A DNA stretch of 63,465 nucleotides from Paenibacillus gallinarum (GCF_014836635.1 NZ_JACSQL010000017.1:1-63465); one strand, 5' to 3'. Positions 23,386 to 33,588 are shown, numbered from the stretch's first letter. The notes: a model not told the origin generated them from the sequence alone. Translations and numbers: made by a program.

Positions 23386-23428
23386 TATTTAGTTCGTTAT
23401 TCATCTATAAAGAAAGGAGGAGCAAATC

Positions 23429-23989
23429 GTGAAATGGATTGTAGGACTTGGGAATCCAGGTTCTGAATATGCTAAGACAAGACATAATGTTGGGTTTATG
23501 GCGCTCGATGCCTTAGCAGACCGTCATCATATATCTATTAATCAGAGCAAGTGTAAGGCGCTTATTGGAGAGGGAATAATTCAGGGAGAAAAAGCAGTCC
23601 TGATCAAGCCCATGACCTTTATGAATCTGTCTGGAGAAACGGTCCGAGCTTATATGGATTATTATAAAGTTGCGCTGGAAGATTTAATTGTGGTCTACGA
23701 TGACATGGATACAGAGGTTGGAAAAATAAGACTTAGATATCAAGGAAGTGCGGGCGGACACAATGGTATTAAATCCATCATCCAGCATACTGGGACTCAG
23801 CAGTTCAATCGAATTCGCATGGGTGTCTCAAGACCCGAACCGGGGCATGCAATAGTTGATTATGTCCTATCCAATTTTCCAAAGAAGGAAAAAGAGGCGC
23901 TGACTTCCATGATTGAAAGTACTTGTGATGCCTTAGAGTATGCAATGAAGGATACGTTTGAGAGAACGATGGCTAAATTCAATGGCTGA
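23429..23989 (+). CDS. pth: peptidyl-tRNA hydrolase (SpoVC)
   Basis: Releases tRNA from stalled peptidyl-tRNA. The 186-residue enzyme has GLGNPGSEYAKTRHNVGFMALD with the catalytic His, KPMTFMNLSGE, the catalytic Asp in VVYDDMD, and GSAGGHNGIKSI. It starts at GTG 23429 after AAAGGAGGAG, a very strong site. Named spoVC in B. subtilis because mutants fail at a late sporulation stage. Confidence 0.97.
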   Translation: MKWIVGLGNPGSEYAKTRHNVGFMALDALADRHHISINQSKCKALIGEGIIQGEKAVLIKPMTFMNLSGETVRAYMDYYKVALEDLIVVYDDMDTEVGKIRLRYQGSAGGHNGIKSIIQHTGTQQFNRIRMGVSRPEPGHAIVDYVLSNFPKKEKEALTSMIESTCDALEYAMKDTFERTMAKFNG

Positions 23990-24074
23990 TTTTCAATTCC
24001 ACTCTGACAAATGGGCTAAACTGGCAGTCTCCTGGGAAGACTAAAGATATTAATCTTCTTCAGGAGGCATATCT

Positions 24075-24305
24075 ATGCAAATCCATTATGTTTGTCGCCA
24101 CTGCCGTTCAGCTATAGGAAGTATTGAAGCCGATCATGCGACAGAGGTCCGGTTAGGCCTGCATTTCTTGACCCCCTCAGAGCGGCAAGATATAATAGCC
24201 TATAATTCAAAAGGTGAGATGATTGTCAGTATCACCTGCAGCTATTGTACGGAAGCAATTATGGACCATCCGGAGCTTAGCCTGATTGCAAGTCCTTTGC
24301 AATAA
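24075..24305 (+). CDS. fin: anti-sigma-F factor Fin (YabK)
   Basis: A 76-residue protein with two Cys pairs: CRHC (residues 8-11) and CSYC (about 56-59), plus the LTPSERQDIIAY core typical of Fin. Fin binds RNA polymerase-associated sigma-F and helps hand over to sigma-G in the forespore. Position between pth and mfd matches yabK in B. subtilis. Binding site TCAGGAGGC before ATG 24075. Together with Gin the window holds two forespore sigma antagonists. Confidence 0.93.
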   Translation: MQIHYVCRHCRSAIGSIEADHATEVRLGLHFLTPSERQDIIAYNSKGEMIVSITCSYCTEAIMDHPELSLIASPLQ

Positions 24306-24365
24306 GCTTCGTTATCTAACATAAGATTCAATGAGCTTTATGGGATGATTGGTTCCATTCCCTCT

Positions 24366-24398
24366 AGCCTTGGCTGTAAGTGCTGAGGCTTTTTTTTC
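24366..24398 (+). terminator. terminator after fin
   Basis: AGCCT..GC / GC..AGGCT stem followed by eight T. Confidence 0.75.
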
Positions 24399-24563
24399 AG
24401 TTACAGAGCAGTAAATAAGCCGCATGATCTGACTTTACCTATGGTAAGGCCAGATAAAAAGGATTATGATGAGATAACCAGTATCCAAATGTTTACATTT
24501 AAAATGCTGACTATCGTTTATAAATAGCAGATAGATTAGAAAGTGATAAGAGAGGTGCCCCTT

Positions 24564-27500
24564 TTGCTACAAGCACTTATTGATGCCTATTCCAAAGATT
24601 CTGATTTTGAATCGATTGCTTCCGGCGTTAAGTCGGGAATGAAGGAGCAGTTGATCTCCGGTTTGACGGGGTCGGCTCGTCAAATCATGATAGCCGCCCT
24701 ACACAAGCAACTAGATCGACCAATGCTCGTCGTGACACATAATATGTTTGCGGCTCAAAAAGTGGCAGACGATTTGCAGGAAGCGCTTTCTGCCGATCAA
24801 GTCCTTTTATACCCTGCAAACGAATTAATTGCTGCTGAGGCAGCTATATCCAGTCCAGAAACCCTCGCACAGCGTATTGATGTACTCCTCAAGTGTGCAA
24901 AAGGATTTCGTGGTATTGTAGTTATTCCTTTATCAGGTGCTCGGCGCTATTTACCTTCTCCTGAGATCATTGCAAATGCCGAAATTACATTACAGCAGGG
25001 CGGAACGCTTGAGCTGGAATCCTTTCTTCGAGGTATGGTGGAGTTAGGATATGAACGTGTAGAGCGCGTAGAAACACAAGGTGAGATGAGTGTCCGTGGA
25101 GGTATCATCGACTTCTTCCCTGTGACTTCTGGGCTTGCTTACCGTGTGGAATTATTTGACGATGAGATTGATTCGATTCGTACTTTTGATCCGATAGATC
25201 AACGTTCTATAGATAAGACCGATCAGGTGGTCATTACTCCCTGCAAGGAATTAATTGCAAACGAAGCTAAAATGAAACAAGCCGCAGATCGAGCGGCCAT
25301 TTTGCTTGAGGAGCAAATAGAAAAGACAACAGATCGGCAAGCGAAACTTCGACTGCGGGATGAGATTCATCGTGAAATTGAACTCCTGCGCGAGCATATG
25401 TATTTTCCGGAAATATATAAATATGTAACAGAGTTATACCCTGAGAAACAAACCATATATGACTATATGCCGCAGGATACGGTCCTGATTTTCGATGAGC
25501 CGGCAAGGCTTCTGGAGACGGGAAAACAACTTGAGCGGGATGAGTCTGAATGGAGCATGCATTTACTTCAAAATGGGAAAACGTTGCCACAGCTTACTCT
25601 TTCCCTTGATCATGAAGAAGTTTTGTATAAACGTCCATTCCAGACGTTATTTATTTCTGTTTTCCTTAGACAGGTTCCACATACATTACCTCAGAACATT
25701 CTGAACATGGTTAGCCGCAGTATGCAGGACTTCCATGGCCAGATGAATGTGCTTAAGGCGGAAATGGAACGCTGGCAAAAAGCAGGTGTACAGGTTCTTA
25801 TGCTGGCAAGCAGTGAAGAGCGACTGGATCGAATGCGCCGTGTATTACAGGATTACGATATACATGAGCCGACTATGATGATTGGTAATTTACAGAGTGG
25901 TTTTGAGATGCCCTCTATTAATTTAGCAGTAATTACGGAAGGCGAGATGTTCTCCCAAAAACAGCGTAAAGTACGTAAACCTATACGTAATGTAGATAAT
26001 GCAGAACGAATTAAGAGTTACAGTGAGCTTAAAGTTGGGGATTATGTTGTCCATCAGAACCACGGTATCGGTAAATATATGGGAATCGGCACATTAGAGG
26101 TAGCCGGAATTCATAAGGATTATATGCATATCCTATATGCTGGTGGTGATAAGCTGTCTGTTCCTATTGAACAGATTGACCTCATCCAGAAGTATGTGGG
26201 ATCAGAAGAGAAAGAGCCGAAGATCTATAAACTCGGTGGTAATGACTGGACACGGGTTAAGAATAAAGTTCGGAGTTCCGTTCAGGATATAGCAGATGAT
26301 TTAATTAAACTGTATGCAGCTCGCCAATCTTCACCTGGATATGCTTTTGAGAAAGATACAGCGGAACAGCAGGAATTTGAAGATTTATTTCCATATGACG
26401 AGACACGGGATCAGGAAAGAGCAATTGAAGAAATCAAGAAAGATATGGAACAAAGTCGACCTATGGATCGTTTACTCTGCGGGGATGTAGGATACGGCAA
26501 AACCGAAGTAGCGATTCGAGCTGCATTCAAAGCAGCAATCGAAGGGAAGCAAGTCGCAGTACTTGTTCCTACAACGATTCTTGCACAGCAACATTATGAA
26601 ACATTCCGTGAGCGTTTTTCTGGATATCCATTTAACGTGAGTGTTCTGAGCCGTTTCCGTTCTCGTAAGGAGCAAAATGAAACGACGAAGGGAATCAAGG
26701 AAGGAACTATTGATATTGTAATTGGTACGCATCGTTTATTATCTCAAGATCTTGTCTTTAAAGATTTAGGACTGCTGATTGTAGATGAAGAACAACGTTT
26801 CGGGGTTACTCATAAGGAAAAACTGAAGAAGCTGAAGACGAATGTCGATGTGTTAACACTGACTGCAACGCCAATTCCTCGGACCCTTCATATGTCTATG
26901 CTCGGTGTACGTGATTTGTCGGTTATTGAAACACCTCCAGAAAATCGATTCCCCGTGCAGACCTACGTGGTGGAGCACAGTCAGACGCTAGTTCGGGAAG
27001 CAATAGAGCGGGAACTGGCAAGAGGCGGGCAAGTGTACTACCTGTATAACCGTGTTCAGGGAATTCAGGAGATGGCTGCAGAAATTTCCGATCTTGTCCC
27101 TGGGGCAAGAGTCGGTGTTGGACATGGACAAATGACAGAGTCTGAACTTGAAAAGACCATTCTTGATTTTCTGGATGGGGAGTTTGACGTGCTTGTCAGC
27201 ACGAGTATTATTGAAACTGGGGTTGATATCCCGAACGTAAATACTTTGATTGTACATGATGCAGATAAGATGGGGCTTTCCCAGCTGTATCAGCTACGTG
27301 GACGAGTTGGACGTTCCAACCGAATTGCGTATGCCTATTTTACGTATCAAAGGGATAAAGTGCTGACAGAAGTAGCAGAGAAAAGGCTTCAATCCATTAA
27401 GGAATTTACGGAGCTTGGTTCCGGTTTCAAAATTGCAATGAGGGACCTAACGATACGGGGTGCTGGAAACTTGCTTGGAGCAGAGCAACACGGATTTATA

Positions 27501-28088
27501 GCCTCCGTCGGTTTTGACCTCTACTCACAGATGCTTGCAGAAGAGATTAATAAACGTAAAGTAACGATGCTTGGTGAGGAAGCTCCACAAGAGCCAAGCT
27601 GGACAACAGCGATTGATCTTGGGATCGATGCTTACTTGCCGTCAGATTATATCTATGATAGCATTCAAAAAATTGAGATTTATAAAAAAGTTGCTGTTCT
27701 TGCTTCCTTTGATGATACGATGGAATTGGAAGATGAACTAGTGGATCGTTTTGGTGATTTACCGGAGGCAGTTACGAACTTGCTCACTGTAGCGAGACTT
27801 AAAATTTATGGTAAAACCTACGGTATTGAGTCCATCGTACAGCGTGGCGATGACATAACTCTGAAGTTCTATGAGGGTCAAGAAAAATCTGTAAATGGTG
27901 CGAAACTTGTCCAGATTGGAAATCAGTTTGAAAGACGTGTACAATTTGAACAAGGACAAAGTATGTCTATTCATGTAAAAGGTAAAGGACTCAGCGATTT
28001 GGAGCTACTTCAATTGCTAGAGAAATTCCTTGCAGCCATGAAGGATGCTTTTAAATCAAAGGGGGAACTTCAAGATGTTGCGAAGTAA
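24564..28088 (+). CDS. mfd: transcription-repair coupling factor Mfd
   Basis: Removes RNA polymerase stalled at lesions and recruits UvrA. The 1174-residue protein contains a UvrB-like N-terminal module (about 1-330), the RNA polymerase-interacting domain starting LKVGDYVVHQNHGIGKYMGI (near 490-560), a helicase core with P-loop GDVGYGKTE (near 640), DEEQ Walker B, TATPIPRT, QLRGRVGRS, and the C-terminal TRCF domain. TTG 24564 after AGAGAGGTG fits the B. subtilis length (1177); GTG 24543 has no binding site. Confidence 0.97.
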   Translation: MLQALIDAYSKDSDFESIASGVKSGMKEQLISGLTGSARQIMIAALHKQLDRPMLVVTHNMFAAQKVADDLQEALSADQVLLYPANELIAAEAAISSPETLAQRIDVLLKCAKGFRGIVVIPLSGARRYLPSPEIIANAEITLQQGGTLELESFLRGMVELGYERVERVETQGEMSVRGGIIDFFPVTSGLAYRVELFDDEIDSIRTFDPIDQRSIDKTDQVVITPCKELIANEAKMKQAADRAAILLEEQIEKTTDRQAKLRLRDEIHREIELLREHMYFPEIYKYVTELYPEKQTIYDYMPQDTVLIFDEPARLLETGKQLERDESEWSMHLLQNGKTLPQLTLSLDHEEVLYKRPFQTLFISVFLRQVPHTLPQNILNMVSRSMQDFHGQMNVLKAEMERWQKAGVQVLMLASSEERLDRMRRVLQDYDIHEPTMMIGNLQSGFEMPSINLAVITEGEMFSQKQRKVRKPIRNVDNAERIKSYSELKVGDYVVHQNHGIGKYMGIGTLEVAGIHKDYMHILYAGGDKLSVPIEQIDLIQKYVGSEEKEPKIYKLGGNDWTRVKNKVRSSVQDIADDLIKLYAARQSSPGYAFEKDTAEQQEFEDLFPYDETRDQERAIEEIKKDMEQSRPMDRLLCGDVGYGKTEVAIRAAFKAAIEGKQVAVLVPTTILAQQHYETFRERFSGYPFNVSVLSRFRSRKEQNETTKGIKEGTIDIVIGTHRLLSQDLVFKDLGLLIVDEEQRFGVTHKEKLKKLKTNVDVLTLTATPIPRTLHMSMLGVRDLSVIETPPENRFPVQTYVVEHSQTLVREAIERELARGGQVYYLYNRVQGIQEMAAEISDLVPGARVGVGHGQMTESELEKTILDFLDGEFDVLVSTSIIETGVDIPNVNTLIVHDADKMGLSQLYQLRGRVGRSNRIAYAYFTYQRDKVLTEVAEKRLQSIKEFTELGSGFKIAMRDLTIRGAGNLLGAEQHGFIASVGFDLYSQMLAEEINKRKVTMLGEEAPQEPSWTTAIDLGIDAYLPSDYIYDSIQKIEIYKKVAVLASFDDTMELEDELVDRFGDLPEAVTNLLTVARLKIYGKTYGIESIVQRGDDITLKFYEGQEKSVNGAKLVQIGNQFERRVQFEQGQSMSIHVKGKGLSDLELLQLLEKFLAAMKDAFKSKGELQDVAK

Positions 28089-29214
28089 TAAAAAATCCTG
28101 GAAGACGATTGCGGTAACAATGGTCGGCGTATTATCGATATCTCTTCTGGCTGCTTGTGGAAATGGCGATGATCAAAATGCAGCAAGCGATGATAACAGC
28201 GCGATTATCGTTAAATATGATGGCGGTGAAATTACAGAAAATGAATTTAACACCGAGATGAAAATTATGAAGTTCATGAGTCCTCAGTATGCACAGCTCA
28301 TGGAAATGGATGAGTTCCGTGAATACCTAGTAGAGCAGCAAGTAACTTATGAGTACTTGAGTAATCAAGCTTCTGACGAATCCAAGAAAGAAGGAGAAGA
28401 AGAAGCTGATAATCAGCTTGCTCAGATGAAAACACAAGTTGGAGATGAGCAGTGGAAAGTAATGCTTGAAGAGTATGACCTCACAGAAGCAGATATTAAA
28501 AACTATATGGCTCGTGTTTTGACCATTGTGAAGGATAAATCACCAAAAGTAACGGAAGAAGAATTGAAAGCACAATATGATGCTGACCCGGAACAATTTA
28601 TTACAGCTACCGTTCGTCACGTTCTGATCAGCTTCCAAGATCCTGAAACACAAGAGGATCGTGCGGAAGGTGAAGCACTGAAAATTGCAAAAGAAGCAAA
28701 AGCAAAACTGGACAAAGGGGAGGACTTCGCTACTGTAGTGAAGGAATATTCCGAAGATCCAGGTTCTGTTGAAAATGGCGGTTTGTATGAAGATACTCCT
28801 ATTGTTTCTTGGGTTGAAGCTTTCAAAGAGGCAGCTAAAACTTTAGAAATCAACAAGATCAGTGATCCTGTTGAAACAGATTATGGATATCACATTATCA
28901 AAGTAGAGAAACGTACAGAACCAACATTTGAAGAATTAACACAAGAACAAAAAGATACGCTTGCTAATACCATTGTAAATACACAAATCCAAACCTTCAT
29001 GGAAAAAGAGCTCGACGGAATTATGGAAGGTGAAATCAAACTTCCTGCAAATCCTGCAGCTGAAACAGAAGGAACTGATACTGAGGGAACAGGAACCGAA
29101 GGTACAGAGACAGAACCTACAGAAGGAACGGAAGGTACGGACAAAGAAACAACAGATACCGAAGGAACCGATGCAGGTACTGAAAGTACAGATACAACAA
29201 CCGATAGTAAATAA
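28075..29214 (+). CDS. PrsA-like foldase lipoprotein (PpiC/parvulin)
   Basis: An exported peptidyl-prolyl isomerase/foldase. The 379-residue protein has a lipoprotein signal with lipobox LLAAC (Cys about 28), an N-terminal SurA-like helical region, a parvulin domain (about 175-280: ATVRHVLISFQ, SEDPGSVENGGLYED, PVETDYGYHIIKVEKR), and a 45-residue Thr/Glu/Gly tail. ATG 28075 is 9 nt after AAAGGGGG (28058-28065) and overlaps the mfd end by 14 nt, so the genes are probably coupled. B. subtilis has no such gene after mfd. Secreted-protein folding at the membrane-wall interface is the likely role. Confidence 0.92.
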   Translation: MLRSNKKSWKTIAVTMVGVLSISLLAACGNGDDQNAASDDNSAIIVKYDGGEITENEFNTEMKIMKFMSPQYAQLMEMDEFREYLVEQQVTYEYLSNQASDESKKEGEEEADNQLAQMKTQVGDEQWKVMLEEYDLTEADIKNYMARVLTIVKDKSPKVTEEELKAQYDADPEQFITATVRHVLISFQDPETQEDRAEGEALKIAKEAKAKLDKGEDFATVVKEYSEDPGSVENGGLYEDTPIVSWVEAFKEAAKTLEINKISDPVETDYGYHIIKVEKRTEPTFEELTQEQKDTLANTIVNTQIQTFMEKELDGIMEGEIKLPANPAAETEGTDTEGTGTEGTETEPTEGTEGTDKETTDTEGTDAGTESTDTTTDSK

Positions 29215-29254
29215 TCGGATCGGACAAGCAGGACAGCATAGAGTTTAATTCATT

Positions 29255-29279
29255 AGACGCGGGTAACCGCGTCTTTTTG
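29255..29279 (+). terminator. terminator after the PrsA-like gene
   Basis: AGACGCGG / CCGCGTCT perfect 8-bp stem, GTAA loop, five T. Confidence 0.93.
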
Positions 29280-29365
29280 TTATAACAAAACCTTCTGAGA
29301 AGTTTTTTTCTTTTTATACAGGAAAATTTTTAGCTAAGTTTATTGAACGATATTAAAAGGTCCAT

Positions 29366-29395
29366 GTATAAGGAAATGGGAACAGATGAATACTA
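29366..29395 (+). promoter_or_regulatory. candidate sigma-G promoter of spoVT
   Basis: GTATA (29366-29370), 18 bp, AATACTA (29389-29395), close to the sigma-G consensus and like the sspF site. spoVT is sigma-G dependent in B. subtilis. Confidence 0.4.
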
Positions 29396-29492
29396 TGGTC
29401 TAGATATCACACTAAACTAACTACCTTAATCCCTCCGTTATAAAAAGGACAGTAGTTGAAAAATCTTCTCGAGAAAGTGGGGCAACATGTAA

Positions 29493-30035
29493 ATGAAAGC
29501 TACTGGTATCGTCCGCCGTATTGATGACCTCGGTCGTGTCGTAATTCCTAAAGAAATTCGTCGTACTTTACGAATTCGTGAAGGTGATCCACTTGAAATT
29601 TTTGTGGATCGCGATGGCGAGGTTATTCTGAAAAAGTATTCACCTATTGGTGAATTGGGTGATTTTGCAAAGGAATATGCGGAATCTTTGTTTGAAAGTA
29701 CTGGACATGTAACGCTTATTACTGACCGTGATACGATTATTACGGTAGCTGGCGGATCTAAAAAAGAATACCTGGAGAAACAAATCGGAAATTTGGTTGA
29801 GCACTCCATGGATAACCGCAAAACTTTGCTTGAGAACAGCAGTGGATCTTATGAAATAGCTAAAGATCATATCGAAACTTTATCATCCTTTGTTGTAGCA
29901 CCGATTATATCTGGAGGAGATCCTATCGGTTCCGTGATACTGTACAACAAGGATGAATCTACAAAAATGTCTCAACTTGAAGTGAAAATGTCTGAAACCG
30001 CAGCTGCGTTCCTTGGCAAGCAAATGGAGCAGTAA
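29493..30035 (+). CDS. spoVT: stage V sporulation regulator SpoVT
   Basis: Forespore regulator that tunes sigma-G genes. The 180-residue protein has the swapped-hairpin AbrB-type DNA-binding domain (MKATGIVRRIDDLGRVVIPKEIRRTLRIREGD, 1-50) and a C-terminal GAF-like domain (about 56-178) including VVAPIISGGDPIGSVILY. Its N-terminus is a clear paralogue of the AbrB encoded at 9702-9956. Confidence 0.97.
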   Translation: MKATGIVRRIDDLGRVVIPKEIRRTLRIREGDPLEIFVDRDGEVILKKYSPIGELGDFAKEYAESLFESTGHVTLITDRDTIITVAGGSKKEYLEKQIGNLVEHSMDNRKTLLENSSGSYEIAKDHIETLSSFVVAPIISGGDPIGSVILYNKDESTKMSQLEVKMSETAAAFLGKQMEQ

Positions 30036-30044
30036 AGAACAATA

Positions 30045-30077
30045 AACTCCCGCCTGTAAGAGGGCAGGAGTTTTTTG
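30045..30077 (+). terminator. terminator after spoVT
   Basis: AACTCC / GGAGTT arms with an inner GCC / GGC-like helix and six T. Confidence 0.85.
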
Positions 30078-30159
30078 CTTTTACATAAAGAGGTATAATA
30101 GGTTTCGTATTGCAAAGGAACATAGCGTCCTACCCTAAAGAAGAAGTAGGTAAGCCTAT

Positions 30160-31824
30160 ATGAAATCAATGGAAACCAGTACAAAAATGCTTCACGGAGC
30201 ATTTATACTCAGCGTAGCAGCACTATTATCAAAAATGATTGGAACACTGCAGAAGATTCCACTGCAAAATATAGCGGGTGATAGTGTATTTGGTATTTAT
30301 AATACGGTTTATCCTTTTTATATGATGTTCATTACATTGGCAACAGCTGGCTTCCCTATAGCGGTATCTAAACTGGTTGCTGAAGCAAACGCTAGGGGAG
30401 ACCGAACCGAAGGAGAGCGGGTTCTTAAAGTAACTTCTGTGCTCCTAGCTGTACTTGGAGGACTGCTCAGCCTGCTCATGTATCAATTTGCTCCTCAGAT
30501 TAGCCGTTTCATCGATAATGAAGAGGTAGTTCTCTCTATTCGTACTGCTTCTCTAGCATTTTTATTTGTGCCTGTCATGACAGGCCTTAGGGGATACTTT
30601 CAGGGCCTGCAGGATATGTTGCCTACGGCTGTTTCTCAAATTACAGAACAGACGGTCCGTGTGACCGTCATGCTTGTATTGTTATTTATACTGATTGATC
30701 GAGATGCAGCAGCAGAAACGATTGCAGCAGGGGCTATGTTAGGATCTGCCGCGGGTGGAGCCGCCGCACTGCTCTTAATGTGGTTTTTCTGGTTAAGAAG
30801 GGGAAAGAGGCGAGCTGTTCATGCTGAACAGCTACGTCTTGAAGAAAATGTACTTATTAGTGAGAAGGGCCTGAAGTCTGAGCGAAAGTCTACATCTACT
30901 CTTCTGATTAGTGTGCTTCGTTATGCTATTCCCGTTGCACTTGGTTCGGTTGTCGTCCCATTGATGAATATGGTTGATACTTTCACTGTTCCGCGCCTGC
31001 TAAAGCAGGAAGGGATGGCTGATATAGAAACGATGAGACTTTTCGGGATCTATAATCGAGGGATTCCTCTTGTACAGCTAGTGACCATGCTAGCAACGAC
31101 TTTGTCCGTGTTATTCATTCCTGCTATTGCTGAGGCGAAGGTACGAAATGATCAAAAGACAATCCATAGGCAAAGCAGCCTTGCCCTCAAGTGGTTTTGG
31201 CTCATTGGTCTGGCTGCTGCTGCAGGTATGGCAGTGCTAGCTGGACCCATCAACCAGATGCTTTATATCACGACCGAAGGGACAATTACGATGCGTATCT
31301 TGGCACTCACTGCGGCCGGAAGCGCGGTCAGCGTCATTGCTGCAGCCTTACTTCAGGGGTATGGTGCAGTTAAAGCACCGGCCCTTATTATGCTGACTGC
31401 CGCGGTTGTCAAAACACTGCTAAATGAGCTGCTATTGCCGTATTTCGGTATCAACGGAGCAGCATGGTCCTCGGCAGCAGCTTATGCACTGGCTGCTTTG
31501 TTGAACGTATTGCTGCTCGCTCGCATGCTGAGGTTACGTGTATCCTTAGCTGCTGGCTTACTAAAACCATTCCTCATTATCGCTGCTATGTCGCTGACGG
31601 CAGCAGGGATGGCATGGGGTACTGAAGTTATAATTGGTGCTTTTGAAATTGGTTTAGGCAACCGAATTACTGCACTTGTGCAAAGTCTACTCGGTATTAC
31701 TGCGGGCGTAATTGTATTCATGATTGGTACAATCCGCATGAAGTTGATAACAGAAGAAGAAATCGCTATGCTTCCCAAGGGAGAGAAGCTGTTGAAGCTG
31801 CTTCACAAATTAAGATTAATATAA
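30160..31824 (+). CDS. yabM: MATE/MurJ-type polysaccharide flippase (YabM, SpoVB family)
   Basis: A 554-residue polytopic protein with about 14 hydrophobic segments, of the MVF/MOP flippase family. The N-terminus LHGAFILSVAALLSKMIGTLQKIPLQNIAG and YNTVYPFYMMFITLATAGFPIAVSKLVAEAN are diagnostic of the SpoVB/YabM group. Such proteins move lipid-linked sugar precursors across the membrane; which one is not visible. ATG 30160 has only a weak binding site. Gene order spoVT-yabM-yabN matches B. subtilis. Confidence 0.92.
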   Translation: MKSMETSTKMLHGAFILSVAALLSKMIGTLQKIPLQNIAGDSVFGIYNTVYPFYMMFITLATAGFPIAVSKLVAEANARGDRTEGERVLKVTSVLLAVLGGLLSLLMYQFAPQISRFIDNEEVVLSIRTASLAFLFVPVMTGLRGYFQGLQDMLPTAVSQITEQTVRVTVMLVLLFILIDRDAAAETIAAGAMLGSAAGGAAALLLMWFFWLRRGKRRAVHAEQLRLEENVLISEKGLKSERKSTSTLLISVLRYAIPVALGSVVVPLMNMVDTFTVPRLLKQEGMADIETMRLFGIYNRGIPLVQLVTMLATTLSVLFIPAIAEAKVRNDQKTIHRQSSLALKWFWLIGLAAAAGMAVLAGPINQMLYITTEGTITMRILALTAAGSAVSVIAAALLQGYGAVKAPALIMLTAAVVKTLLNELLLPYFGINGAAWSSAAAYALAALLNVLLLARMLRLRVSLAAGLLKPFLIIAAMSLTAAGMAWGTEVIIGAFEIGLGNRITALVQSLLGITAGVIVFMIGTIRMKLITEEEIAMLPKGEKLLKLLHKLRLI

Positions 31825-31925
31825 GCGTGGGCAATGAGTGCTCTGTTTTTTTGGCATAATGTAAAAGCATGATATAGTTACAGTTAACAAGGTTTATTTA
31901 AAAGGCATTTATTTGGAGGGGTAAC

Positions 31926-33425
31926 ATGAGCGCAGCAATCACAGTTGTTGGTCTAGGTTCTGGCGGGGAAGATCAGCTGACTTTAGGCATTTTGAAAAGG
32001 TTACAAAAAGCGAGTACGATCTATGTTCGAACGCTTGATCATCCGGTATGCAAAGATTTAGAAAATCTTCATTTATCTTTGACTTCGTTCGATAATATAT
32101 ATGAAGCAAAAGATTCTTTCCCAGAAGTATATGATAGTATTGCAAACGAGCTTATTCAGCTTGCTAAGCAAGGCGCTGCAGGTGAAGAGATCGTGTATGC
32201 TGTACCCGGACATCCTATGGTAGCAGAGGCAACGGTAGGACTGCTAAAAGAGCGCTGCTTAGAACAAGGGATCGATCTCACTATACTCGGAGGAGAAAGC
32301 TTCCTGGATGAGGCATTTATAAGACTAGGATTTGATCCTATCGAAGGATTCCAATTGCTTGATGCGGGTATGATTGATAGCTCGATGCTCCAGCCTAAAC
32401 TACATACGTTAATTGGACAGGTATATGATGTATTCACTGCATCTGACGTTAAACTTAGTTTGATGGAGGTGTATCCAGATGACACGAAAGTTATTGTTGG
32501 ACACGCACTCGGTATTGAAGGACAGGAAGTTATTCAGGAAGTCGAGCTATATGAGCTGGATCGCGTAGAAGGATACGGCAATTTATCACTTATTTATGTA
32601 CCAAAGAGTGACAATGAGCAGCTCACCAGACGTACGTTTGGCCGTCTTCATGAAATTGTAGAAATTTTGCGAAGTCCGGAAGGATGTCCTTGGGACCGTG
32701 AACAGACTCATGCTTCCATCCGCAAGAATCTGATTGAGGAAACTTATGAAGTCTTGGAGACGATCGATGATGATGATCCTGATCATATGAAAGAAGAACT
32801 TGGCGACTTGCTACTTCAAATTATGCTGCACGCTCAGATGGAAGAAGAGCTGGGTACATTTGACGTCTATGACGTCATTCAAGGTCTGAATGACAAGCTC
32901 ATCTTTAGACACCCGCATGTTTTCGGAGACAACAAGGCAGAAGATGCTGGAGAAGCGCTAGCTAACTGGGAAGCGATGAAAGCAGAAGAGAAGAAGCTCA
33001 AAGGACAAGCGAACGAGGGAACTTCTATACTTGATGGTGTTCCTAGAGATCTTCCAGCGTTAATGAAAGCTTACAAACTTCAAAAGAAAGCATCGAAGGT
33101 CGGTTTTGACTGGGATCAAGTAGAAGATGTGTTTGTTAAGGTTGAGGAAGAACTCGGTGAGCTAAAAGAGGCAATTAAGTTGAATTATGCCGCAGAAGAA
33201 CAGATGCTGGAGCTCGGTGATGTATTGTTCGCCACTGCTAACATTTCTAGATTTATTGGGGTCGATCCAGAGGAAGCACTTGCTGCTACAAACCGTAAAT
33301 TCACCCGTAGATTCAAGTACATTGAAGCTCGTCTTGCTGAACAAGGGAAAACCGTTGAAGACAGCACACTTGAAGAGATGGAAGCTTGCTGGCAGGAAGC
33401 GAAGCAGGCACTCAAAGATTACTAA
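31926..33425 (+). CDS. yabN: tetrapyrrole methylase / MazG nucleotide pyrophosphohydrolase fusion (YabN)
   Basis: A 499-residue two-domain protein. Residues about 1-225 form a SAM-dependent tetrapyrrole-methylase fold (ITVVGLGSGGEDQLTLG, YAVPGHPMVAEAT). Residues about 235-495 form a MazG NTP pyrophosphohydrolase with two MazG units (CPWDREQTHASIRKNLIEETYEVLE with the metal-binding EExxE, and VEEELGELKEAI). MazG clears non-canonical dNTPs or (p)ppGpp-related nucleotides in other bacteria. The role of the methylase half is unknown. Start ATG 31926 after GGAGGGG. Confidence 0.94.
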   Translation: MSAAITVVGLGSGGEDQLTLGILKRLQKASTIYVRTLDHPVCKDLENLHLSLTSFDNIYEAKDSFPEVYDSIANELIQLAKQGAAGEEIVYAVPGHPMVAEATVGLLKERCLEQGIDLTILGGESFLDEAFIRLGFDPIEGFQLLDAGMIDSSMLQPKLHTLIGQVYDVFTASDVKLSLMEVYPDDTKVIVGHALGIEGQEVIQEVELYELDRVEGYGNLSLIYVPKSDNEQLTRRTFGRLHEIVEILRSPEGCPWDREQTHASIRKNLIEETYEVLETIDDDDPDHMKEELGDLLLQIMLHAQMEEELGTFDVYDVIQGLNDKLIFRHPHVFGDNKAEDAGEALANWEAMKAEEKKLKGQANEGTSILDGVPRDLPALMKAYKLQKKASKVGFDWDQVEDVFVKVEEELGELKEAIKLNYAAEEQMLELGDVLFATANISRFIGVDPEEALAATNRKFTRRFKYIEARLAEQGKTVEDSTLEEMEACWQEAKQALKDY

Positions 33426-33588
33426 CATTAGAAATGGGATTGAAAGTCATAAATAGCGGGTATTTGAGTAGTAGGAGAACTACTGCCGCGATTAGCTGGG
33501 CTTGGTTTGACAACGACACCTAAAATGTCGTATTCTTTACCAAACTTGAAACCACTGCGTGTCTCACATTAAAAAAAGAGGCATTGTG

